In this document: positions 8,752-16,404 of the stretch, in pieces | Position numbering within the stretch: the stretch's first letter is position 1 | Layout of the letters: every line of letters starts with the position of its first letter | NCBI GenBank assembly: GCA_015064635.1 | Contig: SVRV01000026.1 | Coordinates: 1 to 35,751, forward strand | Length of the DNA: 35,751 nucleotides | Direction: 5' to 3' | Origin: Oscillospiraceae bacterium | GTDB taxonomy: Bacteria; Bacillota; Clostridia; Oscillospirales; SIG627 | The notes under the pieces: generated by a model | Database searches by the model: none | What the model was told of the DNA's origin: nothing | Seen by the model: the letters and a program-made list of their open reading frames with translations, nothing else | Position numbers and translations under genes: made by a program

Positions 8752-9603
8752 CTACGCCTCCTTACTTTCAATTTCACATTTTGCAAGAAGTCTGCGAAGT
8801 GTTTTCGCTTCGTTCTTCTTTGCGAAAAAGTATTCGGCAATGGGTGCGAAATTTTCACCGCTTCGAAGGTCATACATTGCTTTTGATATCATTTCTTGAG
8901 CTTCGGCGATTATTTCATTTTCTGACCTTGTGTCATTTGTTATATCTGTATAGGGAACGGGGAGAAGAAGCTCTTTTATTCCTTCTATATCCTTGCCCAT
9001 AAGCTTCATTCGTGCTTCTGAAATTCTGTTCTTTGCTGCCCCGTATTTAAGCAGCATTTCGTAGATAGCAGTATTTCTCTTCTTTGCAACCTCAAGGGTA
9101 TGCATGAATATCGCACGGTCTGCCTTTGAGCTTATAACAAATGGGTCTGTTTCGTCTTCGATTCCCTCAAGCTCACGGTCGAGAGTCTCACTTATAAGCG
9201 TATAGTCGCCGGCTTCTACCGAGCCTCTGAGTATCTCTATGGGGATAGAGCCACCTTTTGTTGCCAACTCGGTTACGTCACGTCCGATAAGCTGTCCCTT
9301 TAAAAACAGCTTAAGATTTCCTGCATCCTCTTCGAAAAGCAGCAGGTCGGTTAGCGAAATATCGGGGGAGATATCTCTGATAAATAGAGTAGCGTATTCA
9401 AATTCGCCCTCTATTCTTTCGTGAAGATTCCCTTCAATACCGCGTCCCCACCCGAATTCATCAAGAAGACGAGGAAAGTCATTTATGTCTGCTTCCTCAA
9501 GTCTTTTTAATTCGTCTTCTGTGAGTGGGGGATGGGAGGATGCCTTTATGGCACCCAAAGCATATTCGTATGATTTTTTACCAAATTCATTTCCCGTCAT
9601 CAT
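8752..9603 (-). CDS. ntpC: V/A-type ATPase subunit C (short form)
   Basis: This subunit joins the rotating central stalk to the membrane c/K ring. The family signature is clear at the C-terminus (EYFFAKKNEAKTLRRLLAKC), and a YEYALGAIKA segment marks the N-terminus. At 283 residues it is roughly 40-50 shorter than typical bacterial homologues (about 325-335); both ends look intact, so any shortening is internal. It overlaps the stop of subunit E by four bases (ATGA), with AGGAG 7 nt ahead of the first of two adjacent ATGs. Identity as subunit C is secure from sequence plus position. Confidence 0.9.
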   Translation of the reverse strand: MMTGNEFGKKSYEYALGAIKASSHPPLTEDELKRLEEADINDFPRLLDEFGWGRGIEGNLHERIEGEFEYATLFIRDISPDISLTDLLLFEEDAGNLKLFLKGQLIGRDVTELATKGGSIPIEILRGSVEAGDYTLISETLDRELEGIEDETDPFVISSKADRAIFMHTLEVAKKRNTAIYEMLLKYGAAKNRISEARMKLMGKDIEGIKELLLPVPYTDITNDTRSENEIIAEAQEMISKAMYDLRSGENFAPIAEYFFAKKNEAKTLRRLLAKCEIESKEA

Positions 9604-10190
9604 TTGACGTCTCCTGATTCAAAGAGTATATCGGAAATTTCCTTTTCGCTTTTTTCAAATACTGTGTCAAGAATTGCATCAAAAGAAAACTCTACGTCGT
9701 AGTTTTCGGATGAAAGCATAAAACCGGTATCAAATGCGGCATTTTTATCCGATAAAGTAATTTTTAAACCGCACTTTTCAAATTCGGGTATCGAATTTTT
9801 GCAAAAGCTACGGTGCATTTCTGCAGGGAGCAATTCAAAAGTACCGGTAAGCTCCGATTCCGAAATGTATTTTTTGAAAATCTTTATAAATTCAGCCTCA
9901 TCTATCTTTTTGAGCTTTTCTTTAGCGTCGGATTTTGCAATATCCAACATCTGGCGCTTAACCGAAAGTACACCGAGCTTGGTGTTCAATGCATCTGCTT
10001 GTGCACGTCCTCTTTCGGCAATATCTGCATTCTGCTTTGCATTTTCAAGCATTTTTTCAACACGGGCATTTGCATCTGCGATTATAGCATTATGTTCAGC
10101 TTCAGCCTTTTCTTTCGCTTCGGCAAGAATTGCTTCCGCGGCAGCACGTGCTTTTTCTTCAATTTTTGTTGTTACAGTTTCTGCACTCAT
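9600..10190 (-). CDS. ntpE: V/A-type ATPase subunit E (peripheral stalk)
   Basis: The 196-residue product has an Ala/Glu/Lys-rich N-terminal helix (residues about 5-95, for example AKEKAEAEHNAIIADANARV) that forms the coiled coil of the peripheral stalk with the small subunit H, and a globular C-terminal domain that docks on the A3B3 head. Length matches the family (about 190-200). It starts 12 nt after subunit K with TGGAGAAAA upstream, and its stop overlaps the start of subunit C. Confidence 0.9.
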   Translation of the reverse strand: MSAETVTTKIEEKARAAAEAILAEAKEKAEAEHNAIIADANARVEKMLENAKQNADIAERGRAQADALNTKLGVLSVKRQMLDIAKSDAKEKLKKIDEAEFIKIFKKYISESELTGTFELLPAEMHRSFCKNSIPEFEKCGLKITLSDKNAAFDTGFMLSSENYDVEFSFDAILDTVFEKSEKEISDILFESGDVK

Positions 10191-10202
10191 TATTTTTCTC
10201 CA

Positions 10203-10673
10203 TTACTTGATGCTGAATATAAGAAGTATTGATGTAAGAAGAGCAAGAATAGCGTAGGTCTCAACAAGAGCGGTCATTGTAATACCCTTACCTGAAGCAT
10301 CGGGCTGTTTTCCTGTCATCTGAATGGCAGCTGCCGCTGTCTTACCCTGAGCAATACCTGAAATAAGACCTACAATTGCCATAGGAAGAGTTGCAAAGAA
10401 ATACTGCCATCCGGTTGCAACAGAAATATCCGCGGGGGTGCCGAGAAGACCTGTGTTTACCATAACGAGGATTGCGATAAGAAATCCGTAGATACCCTGT
10501 GTACCGGGAAGAGCCTGAAGAACGAGCATTTTACCGAAAAGGTCGGGTTTTTCCGAAACAACACCCGCAGCAGATTTACCTGCATACATTACACCGAGAG
10601 CTGAGCCACAGCATCCGAGAAGTGCGCAAATTACTGCGCCGCAAATTGCAATAACGATTCCTGATTCAAACAT
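10203..10673 (-). CDS. ntpK: V/A-type ATPase membrane ring subunit K (Na+-type site)
   Basis: A duplicated four-helix proteolipid that forms the rotor ring. I place the start at ATG 10673, because GGAGG at plus 10682-10686 precedes it, whereas an upstream TTG at 10688 overlaps that ribosome site. The result is 156 residues, the same length as Enterococcus hirae NtpK. Residues that bind Na+ in NtpK are matched: LPGTQG (Leu55, Thr58, Gln59), SGIAQGK (Gln109) and the single ion carboxylate in LVETYAI (Glu138). Only the second hairpin has the carboxylate, as in NtpK, so sodium rather than proton coupling is the best inference. Confidence 0.93.
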   Translation of the reverse strand: MFESGIVIAICGAVICALLGCCGSALGVMYAGKSAAGVVSEKPDLFGKMLVLQALPGTQGIYGFLIAILVMVNTGLLGTPADISVATGWQYFFATLPMAIVGLISGIAQGKTAAAAIQMTGKQPDASGKGITMTALVETYAILALLTSILLIFSIK

Positions 10674-10688
10674 GATTTTTTCCTCCAA

Positions 10689-12554
10689 TTAATCTTTCTT
10701 AATGTTAATATAATTTGTTTTTATTCCAAAGGGCTTGAAGATTGTACCTCCGCCCTCATAAAACTTACCGTAGAACTCAATGTACTGAAGTCGACAAGCA
10801 TGAACATATGCCGAAAGCAGACCGAGTACTAAATTGAAAATATGACCGACAATGTAAATAACAAGGGATAAAATGAATCCGATTACACTTCCTTGTACCA
10901 TACCGGCAAGCAGATTCATTACCATGCCGACAACGCCGGTGGCAAGGCTGAGAGCAAGTATTCTTGAGTAGGAAAGAATATCACTGAAATAGCTGGTAAT
11001 ATTGTAAAGTCCTCCAAGACCTCCCACAAGCTTTCCAATAACGCCTTTTTTGTGGCGTCCTGCTGTCAAAAGTATTATTAACGCTCCTGCAAGGGCAATT
11101 ATAATACCGATTTTTTGCAGAGGGTTAATGAATATCATTCCAACGCCTGCGATTATCATCATCCATGACAACTGGTCAAATATCGCATCCCAGGGATGTC
11201 CGCTCTTTATGTCGAGTACCATCTTTGTTATCATACCTGTGAAGATGTGCAATACTCCGACGATTATCGTAAGAAGCAGCATCTTTATCGGATCTCCCAT
11301 TGCCGTGAAGGGGAGAACAGCAGGTAACAATTCTTCACCAAAATAGCTTCCAAAGAGAATGCCGAAAATAATGGTTGTTATGGATGAATATAGAATTACA
11401 TTCATCAGCTTTGCCATACCGCCTTGCGGACGCAGTAGCTTTTTGCCGGCAAGAATCATAACAGCCATCATGAGTCCGTAGCCTGCATCACCCATCATCA
11501 TACCGAAGATAATCCAATACCAGGGAGCCATAACGGCATTCGGGTCATAGTCACCGTATTTCGGAGGGTTGAACATTTCGGTTATTCCCTCAAACTGTGC
11601 TACAGTTTTATTATTTGTGAGAGATGTGGGAACATCTTCTCCGTCTTTGGGGTCTCTTGATTCAATATCAAAAATTTTTGTTGCTTTTTTGACGGTACTG
11701 TTCAGCTTGTCCAGTGAATCCGCTCTTACCCATCCTTCTATAAAGACGGTTTCCAGGGTTTCCTCAAGTCTTACCTCTGTTCTGTCAGCAGAAGCTCTGT
11801 ACTGTTCAAAGAGTGTTTCAACATCTTCTTTTGATGTGTCGGTCACTTCTTTAAGCTTTTCAAGAAGTATCTCTTTTTCTTTTGTAACCGAGTCAAGCTT
11901 GACTTTTAAATCTTTTGTAATGTCAGATACGTTTCCTCTTTCAAAGGGAAATTTAACTTCTTCAAATTCACACTCTGTAAGAAGTGTACGAATTTGACTT
12001 GCAGCTTCCTTGAAGTAGACTAAAAGTATTTGAACTGTCTTTTCGCTTTCTGATACCTTTTCAAAATCGGCATCAACATCAGCTATGCGAGATTTGAATT
12101 CGTCAAAGCGTGCGATAGGAAGCTTTCCAACCGAAGTGAGTGTGCTTTCTGTTGGAGCGAGATTGCTCAAATCGGTTTTTAAATCTTTCCACTCGGACAT
12201 AAGCTCAATGGTACTGTTTAACGAAACGATTTCAGCTGTAACCGAATCACGCTTTTCAACCAATTTTTCTATTTCTTCGCAGAGCTTTACAGTGTCTTCC
12301 GATACGTTGTCAAAATCATCCTCGCTGACCGTGGTAGGCTGTGCAAACATACCTTTTTTCTTTTCGTATTTTGACAGTTCTCGAAGCAATTGTTCTAATC
12401 TTCTTTGTTTTTCACTGCTTTCTTTATCACTGCCGTGAATTCCGTTTTCCGAGGCAGTGATCATCATAAGTGCCGAATGTTGAAGAGCGGACAGGACTTT
12501 TTCTCTGTCTTCCTTCATACATACTATCGACACCTTTTTCATAGGTGCTATCAT
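10689..12554 (-). CDS. ntpI: V/A-type ATPase subunit I (membrane stator, a-type)
   Basis: The 621-residue stator subunit has a cytoplasmic helical arm (residues about 1-335, coiled-coil rich) that joins the peripheral stalks, and a membrane half with about seven to eight helices beginning near MAPWYWIIFGMMMGDAGYG. The essential arginine that faces the ring carboxylate lies in LSYSRILALSLATG. It conducts ions across the cytoplasmic membrane together with the K ring. Start ATG at 12554 has GAGG about 10 nt upstream; a second in-frame ATG four codons later is possible. It follows subunit H by 16 nt. Confidence 0.93.
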   Translation of the reverse strand: MIAPMKKVSIVCMKEDREKVLSALQHSALMMITASENGIHGSDKESSEKQRRLEQLLRELSKYEKKKGMFAQPTTVSEDDFDNVSEDTVKLCEEIEKLVEKRDSVTAEIVSLNSTIELMSEWKDLKTDLSNLAPTESTLTSVGKLPIARFDEFKSRIADVDADFEKVSESEKTVQILLVYFKEAASQIRTLLTECEFEEVKFPFERGNVSDITKDLKVKLDSVTKEKEILLEKLKEVTDTSKEDVETLFEQYRASADRTEVRLEETLETVFIEGWVRADSLDKLNSTVKKATKIFDIESRDPKDGEDVPTSLTNNKTVAQFEGITEMFNPPKYGDYDPNAVMAPWYWIIFGMMMGDAGYGLMMAVMILAGKKLLRPQGGMAKLMNVILYSSITTIIFGILFGSYFGEELLPAVLPFTAMGDPIKMLLLTIIVGVLHIFTGMITKMVLDIKSGHPWDAIFDQLSWMMIIAGVGMIFINPLQKIGIIIALAGALIILLTAGRHKKGVIGKLVGGLGGLYNITSYFSDILSYSRILALSLATGVVGMVMNLLAGMVQGSVIGFILSLVIYIVGHIFNLVLGLLSAYVHACRLQYIEFYGKFYEGGGTIFKPFGIKTNYINIKKD

Positions 12555-12570
12555 TCGAAAGTTACCTCTT

Positions 12571-12870
12571 TTATATCAGTGATATGATTTTGTCAACAGC
12601 CTTGCTGTTGTTTTTCTTTGCGATTGCAATTACTTGCTCCTTATCCTTTTCAAGATCAGAGAGCGAAGCCTTTGTTGCAGCATCTGCACGAAGCATTGCA
12701 TCGCTATACATTTTTTCACCTTCGGCTCTTGCATCCGAAATCATCTTCTGAGCCATAGCTTTTGCATCTTTCTCTGCTTCCGCAACAATTTTTTGTGATT
12801 GTGCCTTCGCTGAATTCTTGATGCTTTCTGCATTCTCTTCGGCAAGCTTTACGCTTTCGATTATATCCAT
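12571..12870 (-). CDS. V/A-type ATPase small stalk subunit H (G/H-type)
   Basis: A 99-residue, highly charged helical protein (MDIIESVKLAEENAESIKNS then Ala/Lys/Glu-rich heptads to about residue 90) that fits the small peripheral-stalk partner of subunit E, called H in archaea and F in Enterococcus hirae. It is the first gene of the operon, directly before subunit I, as in many clostridial clusters. GGAGAAG precedes the ATG, and a promoter lies about 30 nt further upstream. Coiled-coil proteins of this size diverge quickly, so the call rests on composition and position. Confidence 0.85.
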   Translation of the reverse strand: MDIIESVKLAEENAESIKNSAKAQSQKIVAEAEKDAKAMAQKMISDARAEGEKMYSDAMLRADAATKASLSDLEKDKEQVIAIAKKNNSKAVDKIISLI

Positions 12871-12900
12871 TTACTTCTCCTTTTTGTAATTATTTCTAAT

Positions 12901-12929
12901 ATTTTATCATGAATTCCATAAATTTTCAA
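12901..12929 (-). promoter_or_regulatory. Promoter of the V/A-ATPase operon
   Basis: On the minus strand TTGAAA (plus 12924-12929), a 17-nt spacer and TAAAAT (plus 12901-12906), ending about 30 nt before the first operon ATG. Confidence 0.7.
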
Positions 12930-13007
12930 TATTTTTTTGGTCTAATTTTTATATTAGCTATATTGAAATATGCATAACGCTATGTAAATTATTATATACA
13001 AATAATG

Positions 13008-13039
13008 AAAAAACTTCCACTGATTTGCATCAGTGGAAG
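13008..13039 (-). terminator. Strong terminator of the phosphoesterase operon
   Basis: On the minus strand an 11-bp perfect stem CTTCCACTGAT / ATCAGTGGAAG with a 4-nt loop is followed by six T residues. It insulates the phosphoesterase array from the ATPase operon downstream on the same strand. Confidence 0.9.
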
Positions 13040-13045
13040 CTGATT

Positions 13046-14218
13046 TTAAAATACTTCGTATTCAAATTCTCTGTTTTCACCGCAACCTATACGTGTTGCG
13101 TAAATCTTATGAGCATTTTTGTCAACCGTGAAGATATCAAATGCCTGCTCTGTGTCGGTGCCCTTAACGTGCTTGTAGGGAGAACCTTCAGCATTGTGAA
13201 TTGAGTCATTAAGAGTAGCGGTGGAGAGCATACCGTCACAGTATTTTGCGGCGTCTGCATGGGTGTGACCGCCAACCCAAACCGCAAAGTTGCCACCTCT
13301 GCCCGTAAAGTCAACGGATATCTGAGCGTTGTAGAATGGGCGCTTTTCGTCAATGTTTTTGCCCTCATATTTCTTATGACGTCTGAATGCATCCACTATT
13401 CCAAGTGCCATTGCTGCATTGGGGTAATAGGTGTAAACAGGCTCATGTGTACAAATTACAACAGTCCAATCCGTTGAGGGTACGTCAAGAGCAACGTTTG
13501 CAAACCAATCGAGCTGCTCCTGCATCAAGCCTGCAGTTCTGAACGCATCGCAGACAGGGAGACCGTTTTCTCCGATTTCATCGGTCCATTTAATGTGAGT
13601 ATTAAGTGCGATGTAACGCATCTTGTGAAGCTTGTCGTCCGCATAGCAATATGTACCGTCGGGACCGAAAACTCTGTTTTTGTACTGTGCTGACGCTCTG
13701 AAGTAGTATTCGTACATTTCATCGGTGGTAAGAGATTCCATATAATAGTTGGGTACGGGAAGTGTGGAATATGCCGCATCGTGATTTCCCGCTACCATGA
13801 GACATTTGTGCTCAATTGCCTTGAAGGCTTCGGTGTATTCGTTAAGCTCACGCTCAAGAGATGATGCGGGGCACACACCCGAGCCGCAAACAATGTCACC
13901 GCCGGTAAAGAAGAAGGGAACGGAGCAATCTGTGAGTACTTTTTCAAGAATAGCCGCAGAGTGCTTTTCGTTGGGCGCCCAGTGAAGGTCTGTTATAAGA
14001 CCGAAGCTTGATGAGTTGGCACCTGCCTGAATCTGGCGCTGATGAATTTCGTTTATCTTCTTTTCAATATGTTCATTCCAATATTCGGGAATGAATTGCT
14101 TTTCATTTTTTACAACGGGGTCGAAAATCTCCTTGGGAGAATTACAAATGGGACATATTTCGGGGGGATTGTCCTCGGATGTGAGATAGAAACATTTAGT
14201 ACAGTAAAACTTATCCAT
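13046..14218 (-). CDS. Metallophosphoesterase with N-terminal rubredoxin-like Cys4 ribbon (array gene 4)
   Basis: Residues 1-35 form a rubredoxin/rubrerythrin-type Cys4 knuckle (Cys6, Cys9, Cys22, Cys25; YCTKCFYL and CPICNSPKEIF). The rest is a calcineurin-like phosphoesterase with all five metal blocks: D77-L-H79, G107-D108, G144-N-H-D147, CTHEP, and GGHTHAD. The family hydrolyses phosphomono- or diesters with two metal ions; the substrate here is unknown. No signal peptide is present, so it is cytoplasmic. It is the last of four tandem paralogues, starting after the TAA of gene 3 with the ribosome site GAGGTG lying in the final codons of gene 3. It ends NREFEYEVF like the others, but its Glu-Val codons are GAA-GTA, so no such ribosome site remains. 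Confidence 0.85.
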   Translation of the reverse strand: MDKFYCTKCFYLTSEDNPPEICPICNSPKEIFDPVVKNEKQFIPEYWNEHIEKKINEIHQRQIQAGANSSSFGLITDLHWAPNEKHSAAILEKVLTDCSVPFFFTGGDIVCGSGVCPASSLERELNEYTEAFKAIEHKCLMVAGNHDAAYSTLPVPNYYMESLTTDEMYEYYFRASAQYKNRVFGPDGTYCYADDKLHKMRYIALNTHIKWTDEIGENGLPVCDAFRTAGLMQEQLDWFANVALDVPSTDWTVVICTHEPVYTYYPNAAMALGIVDAFRRHKKYEGKNIDEKRPFYNAQISVDFTGRGGNFAVWVGGHTHADAAKYCDGMLSTATLNDSIHNAEGSPYKHVKGTDTEQAFDIFTVDKNAHKIYATRIGCGENREFEYEVF

Positions 14219-14220
14219 AA

Positions 14221-15309
14221 TTAAAACACCTCGTATTCAAATTCTCGGTTTTCGCCGCAACCGATTCGTGTTACGTAGACCTTGTGATTGTTTTTGTCAA
14301 CGGTTAAAATATCAAATGCCTGCTCTGTGGTTGTTCCCGCAACGTGTTCAAAAGCCGAGAGTTTCGAGTTGTGAGTACAGTCACAGTTAACGGTCATTGT
14401 CTGAATGCCGTTAAAATCCTTGATAAGGTCATGGTGAGCATGACCGCCCACCCATACTATAAAGTTACCGCCTCTGCCGGTGAAGTCGCAGGAAATATGG
14501 GCATCGCAGTGGGGGGCGTCCTCATAGTGGGTTGTCTTTTCATATTTTGTGTGCTTTCTGAAAGCATCAATGATGCCCATTGCCACGTCGTAGTTTTTCG
14601 GACCGAGTCCCGTCTCCGCAGGTACTTCGTGAGTACAAAGAATTACCGACCAATCGGAGGCGGGAACATCAAGAGCAACATTTGCCAGCCACTGAAGCTC
14701 TTCTTGCATAAGAGATATATTGCACTTGTGATAGACGGGAGTGCCGTCCTCATGGTTTTCATCTGATGGGACAATGTGTGTATCGAGAACAATATAACGC
14801 ATCTTGTGCACATCTTCATCCACGTAGTAGTATGTACCCGTAGGTCCGAAAACTCTGTCGGGATACTGAGCCATAACTCTGTAACAGTAATTATATAGCT
14901 CTGATGCGGTTATACACTGTGCATAGTATTTCGGCGCCTCGAAAGTGGAATAGCAGGTGTCGTGATTGCCTTGAGTTACCAGTCTTTTGTGCTGAATGTT
15001 TCGAAACAGCTTTTCAGTACGTATAAGGTCGTTTATAATGTTCTCGGGAGGGCATATGCCCGCGCCCGAAACAATATCACCCGCATCGAAGTAGTAGGGA
15101 ATGGCACAGTCGGTGAGCACCTTTTCAAGGAGTGCCGCCGAGTGATGGCGGTTAATAGCCCAGTGAATGTCGGATATAAGTCCCACACTCGTACCGCTCT
15201 TGCCTGCTTTTATCTGATTTTCCTTTATCTTTGCTATCTTTTCCCCAAGATGTTCATTCCAATATTCGGGAATGGTGGTTGCGAGCTCATAAATTTCTGT
15301 GTCTGTCAT
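14221..15309 (-). CDS. Metallophosphoesterase without ribbon (array gene 3)
   Basis: A 362-residue calcineurin-like phosphoesterase with D47-I-H49, AGD78, G114-N-H-D117, CTHEV and GGHAHHD, so the two-metal active site looks complete. The N-terminus MTDTEIYELATTIPEYWNEH closely matches that of array gene 1 and lacks the Cys4 ribbon. The C-terminus is GENREFEYEVF. The ATG directly abuts the TAA of gene 2 (TTTTAAATG), using GAGGTG in the end of gene 2. Cysteines in the region VNCDCTHN are peculiar to this copy. The substrate is unknown, and cytoplasmic location is inferred from the absence of a signal peptide. Confidence 0.85.
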   Translation of the reverse strand: MTDTEIYELATTIPEYWNEHLGEKIAKIKENQIKAGKSGTSVGLISDIHWAINRHHSAALLEKVLTDCAIPYYFDAGDIVSGAGICPPENIINDLIRTEKLFRNIQHKRLVTQGNHDTCYSTFEAPKYYAQCITASELYNYCYRVMAQYPDRVFGPTGTYYYVDEDVHKMRYIVLDTHIVPSDENHEDGTPVYHKCNISLMQEELQWLANVALDVPASDWSVILCTHEVPAETGLGPKNYDVAMGIIDAFRKHTKYEKTTHYEDAPHCDAHISCDFTGRGGNFIVWVGGHAHHDLIKDFNGIQTMTVNCDCTHNSKLSAFEHVAGTTTEQAFDILTVDKNNHKVYVTRIGCGENREFEYEVF

Positions 15310-16404
15310 TTAAAACACCTCGTATTCAAATTCACGGTCTTCGCCAAAGCCTATTCTTGTGGTGTATACCTTGTGTCTTTTTCTGTCGATTGTGAGAATA
15401 TCAAAGGCTTGTTCGGTGATTTCTCCCTTTGCTCGCTGTGCGTTCTGTGCACAGTCCTGAGCTACCGCAACGCACATCACACCTTCAACGTCAAGTATCA
15501 AATCTTTGTGCCAGTGACCGCCTACCCAGGAGATAAATTCGCCTCCGCGTCCGCTGAAATCCGCAGATACTATCACATCCTCGGTTGAAGTGTACTTTGT
15601 ATGCTTTCTGAAAGCGTTTATTATTCCGAGAATTATTTTTGACTTGGGCACAGCACCCAGGTCACCGTTTGCGGGGCAAACATGTGTACAAAGCATAACG
15701 CCCCAATCGGTTGCGGGAACGTCAAGTGCAGTCTTTGCAAACCAATCAAGCTGCTCCTTGTTCATGGAGTAGTTGTTCAACACAACATATCTCATCTTGT
15801 GAACTTCATCGTCGGCAAAATAGTATGTACCCGTAGGGCCGAATACTCTGTCGGAATAAAGGCTCTGATATCTGAAATAGTATTCGTAAAGCTCTTCTTT
15901 TGAAATTATCTGACCATAGGGCTTGTCTTCAAAGTCCGAATAACAGTCATCGTGGTTTCCGAGAGCTAAAAGACATTTTTTCTCACTTTCATGGAACAGT
16001 CTCCTTGTATCGTCAAGGTCATTAAAAAGACTTTCCTTCGGGCATACGTAATATGCCGATACAACGTCACCCGCATTGAAATAATAGGGGATGGCACAGT
16101 CGGTGAGCACCTTATTCATAAGAGCACCCGAGTGGGTGAAATTCATTATGAAATGAGTGTCGGATATAAGACCGACGCTTGTACCCGTTCTGCCTGCCTT
16201 TATCTGCTTTTCGTGTATGTCACGGATTTTCCGGTTTACGTGCTCCTCATAAAAGCCCGCAACATTGCGGCCAAGCTCGTAGTATCCCATCTCGTCGATA
16301 AAACGCCAGTTTTCGGGAGGATTTCCGCACTTCGGACAAGCGCAAGGCGGCGCTGTCATGTAGTGACATTCGGTACAGTAGTACCTATCCATTCGTTTAA
16401 ACAT
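15310..16404 (-). CDS. Metallophosphoesterase with N-terminal rubredoxin-like Cys4 ribbon (array gene 2)
   Basis: The 364-residue product starts with a Cys4 ribbon (Cys10, Cys13, Cys23, Cys26; YYCTECHYM and CPKCGNPPENW), followed by a calcineurin-like phosphoesterase: D82-T-H84, G112-D113, G149-N-H-D152, His241 in CTHVC, and GGHWHKD. It lacks an insertion of roughly 20-25 residues that the other three copies carry after the VVLN(T) strand, so it is the most divergent body. Its ATG overlaps the TAA of gene 1 by one base (TAATG), with GAGGT in the last codons of gene 1 as ribosome site; a second ATG four codons in is less well placed. It is probably co-translated with its neighbours. Confidence 0.85.
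   Translation of the reverse strand: MFKRMDRYYCTECHYMTAPPCACPKCGNPPENWRFIDEMGYYELGRNVAGFYEEHVNRKIRDIHEKQIKAGRTGTSVGLISDTHFIMNFTHSGALMNKVLTDCAIPYYFNAGDVVSAYYVCPKESLFNDLDDTRRLFHESEKKCLLALGNHDDCYSDFEDKPYGQIISKEELYEYYFRYQSLYSDRVFGPTGTYYFADDEVHKMRYVVLNNYSMNKEQLDWFAKTALDVPATDWGVMLCTHVCPANGDLGAVPKSKIILGIINAFRKHTKYTSTEDVIVSADFSGRGGEFISWVGGHWHKDLILDVEGVMCVAVAQDCAQNAQRAKGEITEQAFDILTIDRKRHKVYTTRIGFGEDREFEYEVF

Noticed and set aside
10674-10688. TTG start extending ATPase subunit K by five residues
   Set aside because: It overlaps the GGAGG ribosome site. The ATG at 10673 gives the family length.
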